Assembly: GCA_903813345.2 (NCBI GenBank) | Contig: CAIIXF020000005.1 | Coordinates: 7,381,375-7,445,374, forward strand | DNA: 64,000 nucleotides | Direction: 5' to 3' | From: Owenia fusiformis | Lineage: Eukaryota > Annelida > Polychaeta > Sabellida > Oweniidae | Shown: one piece after another, positions 24,001-35,500 of the stretch | Position numbering within the stretch: the stretch's first letter is position 1 | Layout of the letters: each line of letters opens with the position of its first letter | Notes under the pieces: generated by a model | Seen by the model: only the letters and a program-made list of their open reading frames with translations | What the model was told of the DNA's origin: nothing | Database searches by the model: none | Translations under genes and position numbers: made by a program

Positions 24001-25263
24001 CAGTTGCCATGGTATCAAACATCAATAATCATGTGACATATATCACATCATCAATAGCATACATAGAAAGAACCCTGAAGAAGAACCCTAAACTGTTACA
24101 TGGGGCACAGGTATCTACATAATTATTACACTCATGTGTTCTACGAAGTCAGTTTATTTTTATATTCATTCGGAAATAGATATATCATAAATAAACAGTT
24201 TGAACTTTAATAATGATTATGAGAAATAATGTAAACACCGAATAACTGACATCCCATTGGCTGTGAAATTTTATTATTGTGACATTCATCATGAGAATAA
24301 TCCTGATTTGTTTCCATAGCAACGATGCATGATTTGATAAAAACAAGAAAATTTATGGCATTACTTAAAACATTTTAGATTCTAGTTAGTACTTATTAGT
24401 CATTTATTGATGTATAATTAAGATCTCCATGGTTACAAAGATTAATTCAGGATTTTTCGTTAAGAAGAATGTTTGAAAAAAATATTTAAGAACCATTCAG
24501 TGACATGGCAACCTGCTGTGATTGTGAACATCTTCTTAAAGTTCACACCCTTTGCCCATTTAAAACTTGAAATAAAGTTTATTTTACATTTTAGGAGGGT
24601 AAGGGTGGCCAGCAGTTACACCACTTCACAGTAGACACCATGACACACACTAAAACACTTTACGATGAGTTAGGCAAATTAAGGCATAATGTATCTAGAG
24701 TAAGTCTATCTACTACAAAGTTTAATTATCTTAGTAACTACAGTACATGTATAGATATGTTCAATCTTTCAGAGGGTGGATAATATTAAGAAAAGGCCAT
24801 ATGGATAACTTTTGGGGATTAGGCCATATAAATCTTATATGTTTGTCTCATATAAAAATTCTACCATAAGTTATTCTTTTGAAAACTCATATCACTAGTA
24901 AGTCAATATATTTGATAAATAATGTTGGTAAATTAAAACTTAAGATATCCATTTGTATTGTACCGTAAAAAGTATTCTCTTAGTTTATTCATTACATGCA
25001 AAAATTGTCCACTTTGAAAAGTATGTAACATTTTATATGACAAGCATTTTGATTTTCTCAACATTCACTTTCAGATTTTAGAGAAAGAAGACTTGAATCC
25101 TACAGACCTCCTACAATACAAGGAGCGCCATAAACGGAGGAACTATAGACTTTCAGTAGTTCTAACTGGGACACTGTTGGTTGCTGGACTTTTATGGAAG
25201 AAGGACTTAGTGGTAGAAAAGATCACAGACTTTTATAGTTCATTTGGAGGCAGCTCTAGCTAG
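10441..25263 (+). CDS. ASZ1: Ankyrin, SAM and leucine-zipper protein (GASZ), germline piRNA-pathway factor
   Basis: Twelve exons join in phase to 571 codons plus stop: 10441-10587, 14459-14702, 17166-17288, 17502-17616, 18551-18662, 20380-20514, 22703-22860, 23160-23292, 23637-23770, 23990-24110, 24595-24699, 25075-25263. The acidic N terminus (residues 8-20) is followed by a Gln/Asn-rich stretch. Four to five ankyrin repeats lie at about 110-290 (TGWTALMYAAN, HHMSSLMYAAKAG, ALSHAAFKGH). A SAM domain follows at about 346-412, then a helical region. A basic stretch (KRRNYR) precedes a short hydrophobic segment (535-550) and KK, as in a tail-anchored outer-mitochondrial-membrane protein. In animals GASZ anchors piRNA biogenesis factors on mitochondria. 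The start could be Met1 or Met3. It is longer than mammalian GASZ (about 475 aa), chiefly at the N terminus. It faces PMPCB head-to-head and Wnt16 tail-to-tail. The exon 5 boundary lies in a minisatellite. Confidence 0.95.
11181..13962. mobile_element. 2.8 kb element with long inverted ends in ASZ1 intron 1
   Basis: TAGGCATTTTCACGAATAAG at 11181 is repeated in inverse at the right end (about 13943-13962). The inverted match extends about 31-34 bp inward, to GACACTTTTC. Inside, the motif CATTACGGACACCTC or a close variant occurs near 11368, 11719, 12856 (inverted), 13188 and 13352. The interior is very AT-rich with no long ORF, so it looks like a non-autonomous or decayed DNA transposon. It fills most of the 3.9 kb intron 1. 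Confidence 0.75.
14949..17094. mobile_element. Element with GCTCACATGGT ends carrying six ~335 bp tandem units
   Basis: GCTCACATGGT (14949-14959) is inverted at 17084-17094. A pyrimidine-rich GTCC/GTCT run follows the left end (about 14982-15035). From about 15047 to 17035 there are six diverged copies of a unit of about 330-348 bp, recognisable by CTCTGTCGATAGGATTCC near 15060, 15405, 15744, 16076, 16417 and 16749. Most copies carry a TTTCAAAATGGCCGCCATTT-like phrase and CTCGCGAAATTCACTTTT. Copies 3 and 5 resemble each other, as do 2 and 4, pointing to a dimer duplication. There is no coding capacity. It fills most of ASZ1 intron 2. Confidence 0.75.
17625..18575 (+). repeat. 32 bp minisatellite that includes the ASZ1 exon 5 splice acceptor
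   Basis: The phrase CATTTCAGACACCATATGTC and variants recur at a 32 bp spacing: the CAG begins at 17627, 17659, 17691 and 17723, then at 18421, 18453 (TAG) and 18485 (CAT), with a decayed copy near 18517 and the last at 18548. That last CAG is the real acceptor, and the following bases ACACCATATGTCCTCACTAA are the start of exon 5. A hAT-like element (17733-18395) splits the array. Confidence 0.85.
17733..18395. mobile_element. hAT-like non-autonomous element splitting the 32 bp array
   Basis: The ends are TAGAGGTGTCACGGT and ACCGTGACACCTCTTA in inverted order. GGTACGGTACGG-type runs lie just inside. The flanking bases (GATATATG on the left, ATCATATG on the right) are similar and could be a decayed 8 bp target duplication. 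An 91-codon ORF at 17931-18206 shows no domain I recognise. The hAT label rests on end style only. Confidence 0.6.
18863..19068. mobile_element. 206 bp MITE, CAGGCCCGTAGCCAG ends, 6 bp target duplication
   Basis: CAGGCCCGTAGCCAG at 18863 is matched by CTGGCTACGGGCCTG ending at 19068. TGTACC stands on both sides (18857-18862, 19069-19074). The interior has long G and C runs and the phrase AAATCACTTGAAAAGTGCTC. Decayed relatives lie at 21218-21348, 37149-37315 and 57246-57375. It is in ASZ1 intron 5. Confidence 0.85.
19383..20245. repeat. 30 bp minisatellite in ASZ1 intron 5, ~28 copies
   Basis: The unit is close to CATGCCACCCTGTTGAAAAT plus TAGAAAATTA. Because 30 is a multiple of three and the unit has no stop in several frames, open frames appear on both strands. 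They are by-products of the array, not genes. A few copies carry 1-5 extra A residues. Confidence 0.92.
21047..21206. repeat. Short tandem repeat in ASZ1 intron 6
   Basis: Four units of about 33-40 bp, plus a partial fifth, of the form GAACCACATGTCCTGAACAT followed by TCACTAATAATGAAA. Confidence 0.8.
21218..21348. mobile_element. Decayed copy of the CAGGCCCGTAGCCAG MITE
   Basis: It shares a C-run, GGCCAAAAATTCTTTCGAAA, CATGCAGTTTTTCACCA and an end phrase AGCTGGCTACTTGCCTG with the intact 206 bp element, in inverted orientation. It lies in ASZ1 intron 6. Confidence 0.6.
21845..22424. mobile_element. 580 bp element with long inverted repeats starting CAGGGTGTCCC
   Basis: CAGGGTGTCCCGAAAGTATG at 21845 pairs with CATACATTTGGGACACCCTG ending at 22424. 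The inverted match continues inward for about 90 bp on each side (ATAGTATGTGTCATATATCA is shared). It is a fold-back type MITE without an ORF. A TA lies at the left edge, but the right edge reads TG, so the target duplication is uncertain. Confidence 0.8.
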
Positions 25264-27907
25264 TTCTGTCCTGATACAGTGTACCTTATGCTCGTAGTTG
25301 ATTACACACGTGGCCTTGTTCACTCATAGATAAAATAGGAATGGTTTATGATGGGTCATCAACTTTGTGAAATCAAAGTAAACCATATTAACTTGAAAAA
25401 TATAAAGCAACACAAATTCTTGTTCATGTGATTTTTAGAGGAGCTTTAGCCACTCCAGACCACATGTTAATCTCATCACAGAGGGTCTTTACAAAGGTCA
25501 CTGTATTGTGCCAAAATATGCATTATGCACCTCATTCAGAACATATAAACTGAAAATTCTTGTAAGGATTTTAATTTGTTGTTGCAAACAGATTATTTAA
25601 GATTTTTAGTTAGCAAGATAGGCTCGTATTCATGTTAACATGTAAATGCATGACATGTTGACTGAAGTATACAAGTTTGTTTTATTGGTAAAGTTAATTG
25701 TAAGTCTTGCATGAAATGAAAAGATCTGTCAGATTGGACTAACATTGCTTATCAATAGATAAAGTTTTGGTTACATTTGCCCTACGGCAGGCGTTCGGCG
25801 TTCGTTACTTAATATTTTCACAAAATCGATATAGAAAATCTAAATCGTTTAGTCCTATATTTTATGCTGCATATTTATCTCCATTTTGGGAAGCTGCAGC
25901 TGCCGTACGGTTGCCATAGATCAAATGTGACTGAGGCATAACTTTTGATACCTGAGTAACAATTATCAAAAGAAGTGCAGAGCTCTGTGTGACAGAATCA
26001 GATTTTTTCCATTTACACAATGAATTTAAGCGTTCATATGTAAGTCTGTTTTGTAACTGCAGCATACAAAATCCAAAAGTGTTTTCATTCGTAAAATCAC
26101 AATACATCTCATTCAATTGAGAACAATAATACAAAAATGATCAATATCCAACTCTGTATTTCCACATTTAACTACTTATATCATATATTATATAAATGGT
26201 ACAATTATATACATCAAATATTTTGTATCTGTCCTTACTATAGCTCATATTGACAAAAATCTATGCAATCAGATATTGTGACTGTATTAGATGCAATCAG
26301 TTTTTCTTCGTCTAAGTGTCAAAGAATTGTTTCTATAGTAACTACATCTTACTTTTTTAATTTAACAAAAAATAATAAATACAAAGCACTAAATATTTTC
26401 ATTTTACCAACTATTTCTGTGTCTTTATTTACACTTAAAAGACAAGTTAATGTCAGACAAACACTTGTTGATTGAAACTTGTCTCGAGTGCTGCTTGAGG
26501 AAGGATTTTCAGTCATGTGATTGGTTGATTGTTTTTGATATATCAAATAATCACATGGCATTGTACAGGGTGTTACATAAACCCAGTGATCCCCCAAGTT
26601 TCTACTCAAGAGGGTGTAAAGTGCTACTTTTTCTGTTTTGTTTGAAATATCTCAATATCTCCGGAACAATTCCCTTTTATTCCAAGAACTAGAAAGAGAT
26701 TCTTGTTCTCAGCGTTCGGGGATGTTCAAACTCGACTATTCCAACTAAAATGTTGATTTTTTTTAAATTGCCTTAATGTCTGCTTTTTTTATGTATGTTC
26801 TCCATGTACTAAGTTGTATGCTTCAAATTAACAAGACCATGTCCAAACCTGGTGCAATAATGTCCATGTATATTTATTGTGTAAGTTACCTCTCATTATG
26901 AATTTATAGATACCATATTCTCTCTAATGAGTGCACAGTTCCAATGAGCACACATGTGACTTGTTAAATATGGTCTCAAGAAAACACAAAGTTTAATTCA
27001 TTAGTTCTGATTGTTTACACAAGGAGACATCAATTTATGATTATATTCAATACAGAAAAAGAAATACAGGAGCTGTACAGTTTTAAACCTTAGTGATAAC
27101 AACTAAAAAGATTATAGGTGATATTTTTCTAATTTTTGTGTGTGCGCTTATTGGAATCTCTGCATATCTTCCCCTTTTAAATTTCAATTTGGAAACCACT
27201 GTGCGCTCATTTGAGTCAAACCATCATACCCTGTTGGTAGTCAATAAGGAAAATATTTATGAAAACTGTCATACAGTCATAGATGAGTTGCTCTTTAACA
27301 CCTAATGCAAAGATATTTTTCTGAAAAAGTATCCTTTATGTCTAAATTGAAGTGAGTGGATGACCAGGTCCAAATGTGTTTAGCTTTTAAAGGTATATTG
27401 TACGTTAAATTATGCTTTCATAACATAATGTATATGACACATTTCATCAAAGTAAGTGTCAATTAATCTAGAACTAGTACTAGAGTTCCTTAAAAAAAAT
27501 TCACAAATATGATTTAATGGACATATTGACCCATATGAACCCCCTTACTTATAAAATGGATTTTACATGTTAACTTTCTAGCCCACATGATGATGAGCTT
27601 TTGTTATTACCCACATATAAATGATGTTAAACATTTTCAATGTTAGCAAGATTTACACTCCAAAATGGCTACAACTTTTGGTCACAAAAATCCAGATATT
27701 TGCCATGGTCATGTTAACACATATACCGGTAGTATATGTATTCTCCTCTATCTAGATCTACACCTAACATTTAGCCTTGGCTCTCCATACATAATATTTA
27801 CTTTAAGGATGTCCCAAGAAATAAGACTATAATACATATCAGTTTCAGTCTTATGTAACTCTCATATTCACAGTATATATACCTATATAGATAGTATATC
27901 TCCTATA

Positions 27908-28076
27908 CAGTAAAACCTGTATATCGGAACACCTCTCAATGCAAACACTTTATTCAGTCCCAAATTTGTTATCTCCTATTGACTTACATGTTAATAAAAC
28001 CTTGAAATGTGAACACTTGCTAATCTGAACACATTTGGCCAGTCCAAGAGGTGTTCCGATTAGACAGATTTTACTG
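27908..28076. mobile_element. 169 bp MITE with CAGTAAAACCTG ends, TA target duplication (intact copy)
   Basis: It begins CAGTAAAACCTGTATATCGG and ends CAGATTTTACTG, flanked by TA on both sides. The interior has GGAACACCTCT and, in inverse, AGAGGTGTTCCGATTAGACA. It is the best-preserved of four related copies in the window. Confidence 0.8.
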
Positions 28077-28344
28077 TACCAGAATCACTTTGAACACGTA
28101 TATACTTTCTTTGAATGTCTCAAAGATTGTCAGTTGACCTCAGTGATGCGTCAATTAGACAGCAAGCTTACTAAGGACTTTACAACCCCATTTCGTGGAG
28201 AGCAGGGTTTAGTAAATTATATCCACAATTATATTATGTACTTACTAAATTACATTTATAAATGTACAGTACAAAACAGTTCAGAAAAGTACAGTACATG
28301 TAAGTATAAATATACTGTAGGATTATATAATAAAAATCCTTATA

Positions 28345-28624
28345 CAGGGTGTCCCAAAAAATTATACCAAGATAAACACATAATGATTGATGAGTGATTG
28401 AGGAATATTGAAATTTGATCATCTGACAGACAATTTTATTATCATAAATTGAAATTGCATTTTTTGCATTGATTATGATGGATGTAATTTAGATATTGTT
28501 ACAAATTTCTATGAGCTTTAAAAAAATTCCTCATGTAAAAATATCTACTTTTTTCAATGAAGGAAAAAAGAAAAAAAAGAGTTATTCCTGTCTCATTTGG
28601 AAACAATTTGTTTGGGACACCCTG
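28345..28624. mobile_element. 280 bp MITE with CAGGGTGTCCCAAA ends, TA target duplication
   Basis: It begins CAGGGTGTCCCAAAAAATTA and ends TTTGGGACACCCTG, with TA on both sides. The ends are like the 21845-22424 element but the interior differs. It has no ORF. Confidence 0.78.
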
Positions 28625-29217
28625 TATGTAAAGCAGATAGTGTTATCTCTTAGAGGATAAAAAATACATCCCTTGAAATAATTGGATTCTCTAATTATTC
28701 TAAAAGTTATTATGATTTTGTTTGAACATTTAAATATGAACCTTAATTCCAATATCTCATATTGGACATTTTGATATTATACCAGATATCTACATTTCAT
28801 GGGTATCAGATTTGTCTCTTGGTGTTACCCAAATATCACTAAGATAGTGGGATGTTTGGCAATATACATTTGTATCTAACTTGTGTCTAATCATACATGA
28901 AATATACAGTATAACAACAATAAAAGTCATTACTGAGTATTCCTACGATTTCCCTCCATTTTCCTAGATTATAATTGCTGCTCTTTGATTTTTAGTTTTT
29001 GCAATCTTTGGAGTCTCTGCAATCACGTTTTAATAATCATAAACAGGAGTGAAAAATCTTGCATAGTTCTTTTTTATTCTCCCATGCTTGTGATGGACTC
29101 AAACAGTTCATAGGGAACAAATGAATGGCATGTCCCTTGTATGTCTCAAACATTCCATGTTGCGCATATATTGTCACACTATCACAACCTCAAATGTCAG
29201 GTTTCATCATATTGTTG

Positions 29218-29332
29218 AACACATTTAGTGTAGTCACATTTTGAGTGATCACATTTAGCGTAGTCACATTTAGCCAAGTCACATTTAGCTGAGTCACATT
29301 TAATGTAGTCACATGTACACTTAGGGTGATCC
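29218..29332. repeat. 15 bp tandem repeat 3' of Wnt16
   Basis: Seven imperfect units of the form CACATTTAGCGTAGT, the last one extended. The array starts about 175 bp beyond the Wnt16 stop codon. The open minus frame across it is a by-product of the 15 bp period. Confidence 0.8.
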
Positions 29333-29390
29333 CTTTTAGACCAATCATGTGTTGTGCTACTTTCAGGAATTTTGAGACTTGTGTCACTTA

Positions 29391-29396
29391 TTTATT
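29391..29396 (-). terminator. Candidate Wnt16 polyadenylation signal
   Basis: AATAAA on the minus strand, about 112 bp beyond the Wnt16 stop codon. Position fits a short 3' UTR; use is not shown. Confidence 0.5.
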
Positions 29397-29507
29397 TCCT
29401 CCTCAATGTTGTATTAATGGAGGGTAAGGTGTGCCAAGGCCCAATCCCAGTATATTCTACCATAAGATGGCCTCTACCTTTCGTAACAGGTTTATACCTA
29501 TATGTTG

Positions 29508-32500
29508 TTACTTACATGTATGTTGGTCTATCATTGTCTCGCATATTTTACATTTTACATAACAACACCACATAAACTTGCAGTGACATCTCTCTACATG
29601 TCTAATTACCTCAGTGTTGTATCCCCTCCCACAACATAAGAGGTTGCAACTGTCCGCACCTCGTGATCTCTTATTACACTCTCTTCCCTTCGTGCCCAAA
29701 ATGCCATTTTTTGAGTTCGCTCTACAATAATTTGGCGATGCGGCTATATGAACTATTTCTGTATCTTTTATAGGCACCCTCCGTCTTTGCCGTTCCCTCC
29801 GCCTTAACTTCCTTTTTGCCCTTGGAGCTATCTCAACTGATTTTTCGTACTTGTCCTTCAGTAAAGCCCCGACTTCACTAAATGTGGGCATAACTTTCCA
29901 GCATGTCTTGATTGCACATGACCCAGAGACGCCATGACAACGGCATTCTGTCTTCATCCCTGCCTGGATTATCTGAAAATTCATAAGAGAATAGAGTTAG
30001 TTTTGGCTGATTAATAAAAGGACAGGTAACATTGATGTGGAAAGGAATAGTGACGATGAGGAAAATATCAGTGTTGATGAGGACAAGGTTGATCTTGATG
30101 AGGACAAAGATGGTGTTGATGAGAACATTGTTGATGTTGGAGAGGCCAATTCTGGTATTGATGGAAATAATCATGAATGTGTTAAGATGGACATGACTGC
30201 TGTTACTGATGAGAATATTGATGTACACGTGGACATGATTAGTACTTTTGCACTAATGACTGTTGATTGCAAATAAAATTGTTATTTGAGGCATCTCACG
30301 CTATTAAAACTGATCATCTTTATAGTACTGCTATCTTAAAATAGTTTTAAAATGAAATGAAGTAAAGATGGCATACCAGTTGGAAACTTTGGCAGTATTA
30401 TATCAATCGAAACATAATGTTTGTAAATTCATTGTATGACTGTATCAACACCTGTCAAAGAGCACTCAAAATTGCAATATTCCCGACATGTAAACACCGA
30501 CATTCTTTACAACGTTGACACCTTGGTTTTTTAAAGTCTAATCAATGCTAAGAAAGACTTTAGATGGGATATTGTTAAAGTGATGTCTTAAAATGAATTA
30601 TTTGATGCGAAGTGTCAATCCTCGTGTATGGAATAACGTGACTTGGGCAATACATTTTGGATTAACACTTCACTGCGATTCAATACCTTATTCACACTGT
30701 TTAATTTGGATATTTAATTAGGAGTGGCAGAAATTAGAATCATGTATTTTGAAATTACTGTTTCGATCAGGTTGGTCATTTGAATTTTTTGCTACTTGGG
30801 ACACTAACAAATACCCGAAATCTTGTAAACAGGAACTGCATATTTAGTTGTTGTTTGTCTGAATGTGGCACGATTAATATCAATGAAATTGTATTATTTC
30901 ATAAATGAGGGTATACGTGGCCCACCCTGTATAACGCCACCAGTCAAGTGCGATCAATATTTCACTCAAGTACAATTGACAATAGCATTAGAAACTACAA
31001 GTAGTTTAAAGATTTTATTCCCAACAGTTTTATTGTTTTCTTCCAAATGATAGTAAATCTTGGAACTCTTTCAAAAGTATACATGTATCAAAACACACCT
31101 CGATAGTGTGAAATGAGGATAAAATGCAGAGAAGCGCACCAAATCCAAACAATCGTCAAATGTAAAACAACTTGCTAATGTTCACCTTCCACTCGGCGGC
31201 TTGTATAATGCGATAAGAACATGGGAAAACATTTTCAAGTGATGTAAATAAAACACCCTCGATGCTCGATGATACATTTTCTGGAATATGTATACGTTTT
31301 TAAAACTATGAAATTGCTCTTTTAAATAACTCAACGATACGTACTTTGAGTAATTCTAAAAAATTCTAGAAACATTAACCCAAGTTGTCAATTCGTGCTT
31401 GATTCTATAGGCTGTTAACGGTACCAAAACATTAACTGTATGCTTTGACATTTTCACAATAACGAATGGAGCAACGTTGTTTAGTAAAGACCCTTCACAC
31501 AATACTTTCATACTGAGCCTTGTTATTTTCAATTGAGGTATATATTTTGAGAGCAAACACGGGAACTCTGTGGTGATTTTGATATATCTGACAATTGTTC
31601 GATAGTGTAAAGACAATTACAAAGGCAACAACAAGTATTGTAAAGTTATTATAAGTTTCCTTTTGATGGTTATTCATTGCAATCCTGTTCAGTGGCATAA
31701 GTTATGGAGTCATTTCGAAAATATCATAAAAACTCATTGGTGTGTTTAAAAACAATCTTTTGAGAAAATAACCGGTAAAGAAATGTACATTCCTCCTTTG
31801 ACAGTTATGATTTACATTGGTAAATGTGATAGAATTATTACGACTGAACACTTAAGTGCTCAAAAAACGTTGCTATGTTACATTTGATATTATCATAACT
31901 ATTCAACTGGTTTTACTAAATACGTGGATAACACATGATTAGACATCTACAAACGGGAAAATTCTGATATCCACTTGACCCCCTCCCACATTTTTCATTC
32001 GTTAAGACACTGATAAATTATGGCGACACATTTTTGTTACACTCTAGAGGAACTAGCTCAATAGGCATCTATTCAGTTGAAAGTTAGGGAGACAGCATAA
32101 ACATTTTGATGACAGATATTTCGTGGTCGCGAGGAAAGACCGCGAGTAGCTCCAGAGGATTTTTCACTCAATATTTGTGTATCCATCTCGAGATTATGAA
32201 CTACCTCAAGTTATAAGAGTTGTCACAGGTCCAATTTCAAATATACTGGCAGGCTATACTTATTGGTCTAAGCGCAGCGAGTGAATTGAAATATTAGAGA
32301 AATAAAATGGAAAGTTACATTATTATACAATGATTACGAATTTATTGTTTGTTTGTTTGTTTGCTTGCTTGTTTGTTTGGTAAGTTACTGGATCTTTGTT
32401 GGGCGTGTTTGTTTGGTATTACTGAATACGACGCAAACGAGGAATCCCTCTGTAGTGTTCCTTTACATTGAAACACTAAGCATTCTCGATTGTATCAGTA

Positions 32501-35500
32501 GGGCAAGGTTCCAACAACTCATAATTGGTTCTTGCCTAACTCATTAGAGATGCTGACTGGAATATCCTGATAGTGCTATGAGATTGTACTGTCCAATAAA
32601 GCACGTGTGATAATCTTGTTAACTAGAGATATCATTGCGTGTCACTTAGGACGATAGGACTCTGATTATGATCGTGAAGTACAACATGATACCAAACAAT
32701 GAAGACAAGGCAAAGATGAGAACATTGACAGTGAGGGATCCGGACATGGAGATGACTTTGGCAGTGACGAAAATCACAAAATGGGCACGAAATATACATG
32801 ATGATCTGGCAGTGACGATAACATTTGCAATGACGATTATATATTATGATAAGATAATCCGTAGTGGCACCTTCAAATCAACCATCGGTTATTAATTTAG
32901 GTCAAGGTTAACTTTTTCTATAGACCACATGATTATATTCTTCCCTGTAGTGACTCAAAATGAATAAATTCCTTAGAATTATCCAAAACAACATTTCAAT
33001 TAATTGGGTGCACCATTATCTAACTGGCCGACTGGATGTTGATATCAACAGACATACTTCCTTCAGTTTACTTCTGCAAATCTTCAATTATTTAACTGAC
33101 AGGTACATGCATTGTTAGTTAGAGATGTAAGCTCGTGTTTTTCTAGTGTCAGTCTCGCGCAAAGTACCAAGAAGCGTGAAAAATAAAATAATTGGCCCAT
33201 TTGAATGAACGAACTGGATTCACCCCAGATATTCATTTTTAGACCAATGCTCTTTATCAAATGCTAGAATACGTTAGAGTTCTTCAAAGCATGAAGGAAT
33301 GATTTCTATGATTTTTTTGTTGCTGAGCATCATTAAACTGGTACCAATTTCTTTGGGATTTCTATGTAGTCTACTTCTCGTTGCCTAGCGTTTGATTTGT
33401 GTCAATATATCATGGATTCTTACGTTTTTCTTTTTGATGAACGTTAGACTGGTGACATTATTTCAGGGTTTTTACTATTATATCTTCTCGTTGACATTAG
33501 TTCAATAATTTTTACGACTCCGACTATTGTTCACTCATTTTTTCTCATCATTACATTAGTAGACCTTAGTTGTATGTACGTTTCCCGAGTACTCAAAAGG
33601 TTCATGCTTATCAGGGAGCAGGATGTTTAGATTAAAGACGTCAACCTAAAAATTACTTTTGTTAATAAAGACAACATGGAAGTTGTTCTGGTAGAAATTT
33701 TGGCTACCGTTGTTGATTTTTTAAAAAACAAGCAGTGACTGACTCATTCTTACACTAAAATTACTTAGTCAAAACTTTAAAAAAATAAAATAATATTTGA
33801 TAGTTGGTTTCTGGTTTCAATTCTAACCACATTGACATTAAACTGCTATATATCAAATCTTCAAAAGGAAGATACAATTGACCCAAGATGAATTATGGAC
33901 GGGGTAAGATATTTTTTAGTTCTTGTTTTATTTAGCGAGTAAATAACTATGTCGGGCCTGCCTCTATCTCACCTCTAAATGGACCCTTGAATACAGTAAA
34001 TTGAATTTTATCCGATTTATATAATCATATAGTTCCATCAAATTGTCAAATATAGTGAAAACGTTGCCAACCTATAATTTAGATCGTGAATTTCTAAAGA
34101 TGTTCAGATACCTGTGAAAGATGGGTTCAATTAAAATTACCGGTTGATGAATTTTGATAGAGGTTGTGAGATTTTTTGGCCACACACACAATCTAATACT
34201 TCTACTCGACGGTTTAACAGTCAGGATGGTTTCATAGTGAGTTTCACACACCTGCATAAGTAACTTAAATGAATTCGACGCATGGCATCGTATCTAGTTT
34301 CTTCAATTCTTAGGGGATCAGGGGTCAGTAATTGATACACGCAAATACAGGATCGATGTCATTCGAGAGTTGTTCAAAAACTAACATCAAATCACATAGA
34401 ACGTGAAATAAAAAATTAAATGATATTTGAACACTCCTCGGAAGCATAATGCCGCAACGTTTTAGATGAAGGATACTTTTTATAATTCACCAATCGTTAA
34501 CTTTATTGTCGTATCATTATGGTAAAAAATTACGAAAAAGAAGAAAAACCTGGCAATACAATTTGAATCATCCAACTTTAAATTAGATTAATACCTCACA
34601 GCATGCTCATTTCAAACTAAGTCTTTTTTAGAAACCAGTTGACCCAAACCAAATCTATAAATTTTCGAGACACATTCAAAAAACGACATACAAAATATTT
34701 TTGTTATTTTCTCAATATCCATTAAGCACAATGTAAGCCAAGCAACGCATTGTGTCACTGTGAATAATTTGATGGGCAATTTTTCATTCTTGGCAAAAAA
34801 TGTTGAAGTGTTGCTTAAATTATTTTAAATGGCCAGGATCTCACACCTTCTCCCGGGAAACGATAGGGTAAAGATAAGAAATGAACTAGGATATGTCTTG
34901 TAGTCTAGACGCATGATTCGGAATAAAAAGACAGTAGAATTGTAGAATTCATTAACTCCTAATTACCAGTTTTTGATCCAAAGTGAATCTGTCAGTTCTG
35001 TAGGACCACGGGTATCCTATACTCAACAATTAAAATACACGCTCATTTTGTAAATGATATTGTTTTAATGGATGAATTTTCCGAAATTCAAAATCGATAA
35101 AACCAGAAGCAAAACGAAGCAAACCAAGAGGGAATTTATAATGAAATTTAAGAAAATTATTTTTGGATCTTAAATGTGTAGGTTGAAATAAAAAACGATT
35201 TCAACTATATGTAAATCTGAATTAGTCCATATAAAAGTTTGATTAATGTTGGTTTTTGAGAAGAATCTGACTTGAATTTACAGTCTGGTAATATCTCCAT
35301 TGACTCTAATGATAAATGAGCCTAAAATGTCATGATATATTTGACAATGGCGTATGCACCCAAAAGGAGACCTCGATAAACTTGGAATACGGGATTCAGA
35401 TGGATCCCCTGTTGACAGAATAGATTTTTACCAGTCATTGTGTTATTTGTTAGCGCATTCTTTATATCCATAATAAATCAACATTATGTCTTCATATGTG

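Larger units (their letters stand above)
25264..29507. other. Tail-to-tail intergenic region between ASZ1 and Wnt16
   Basis: About 4.2 kb. I see no further gene. The left part presumably holds the ASZ1 3' UTR; no AATAAA lies close to its stop (the nearest clear one I saw is at 26374-26379). It contains two MITEs (27908-28076, 28345-28624) and a 15 bp array near the Wnt16 stop. The many short ORFs here have no recognisable similarity. Confidence 0.7.

Noticed and set aside
25264-29507. CFTR or another conserved vertebrate neighbour of ASZ1
   Set aside because: No transmembrane or ATPase exons are visible in this gap on either strand.
30037-30276. Acidic 79-codon ORF on the plus strand in Wnt16 intron 3
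   Set aside because: It is explained by the imperfect 21 bp tandem repeat; no splice, start context or domain supports a gene.
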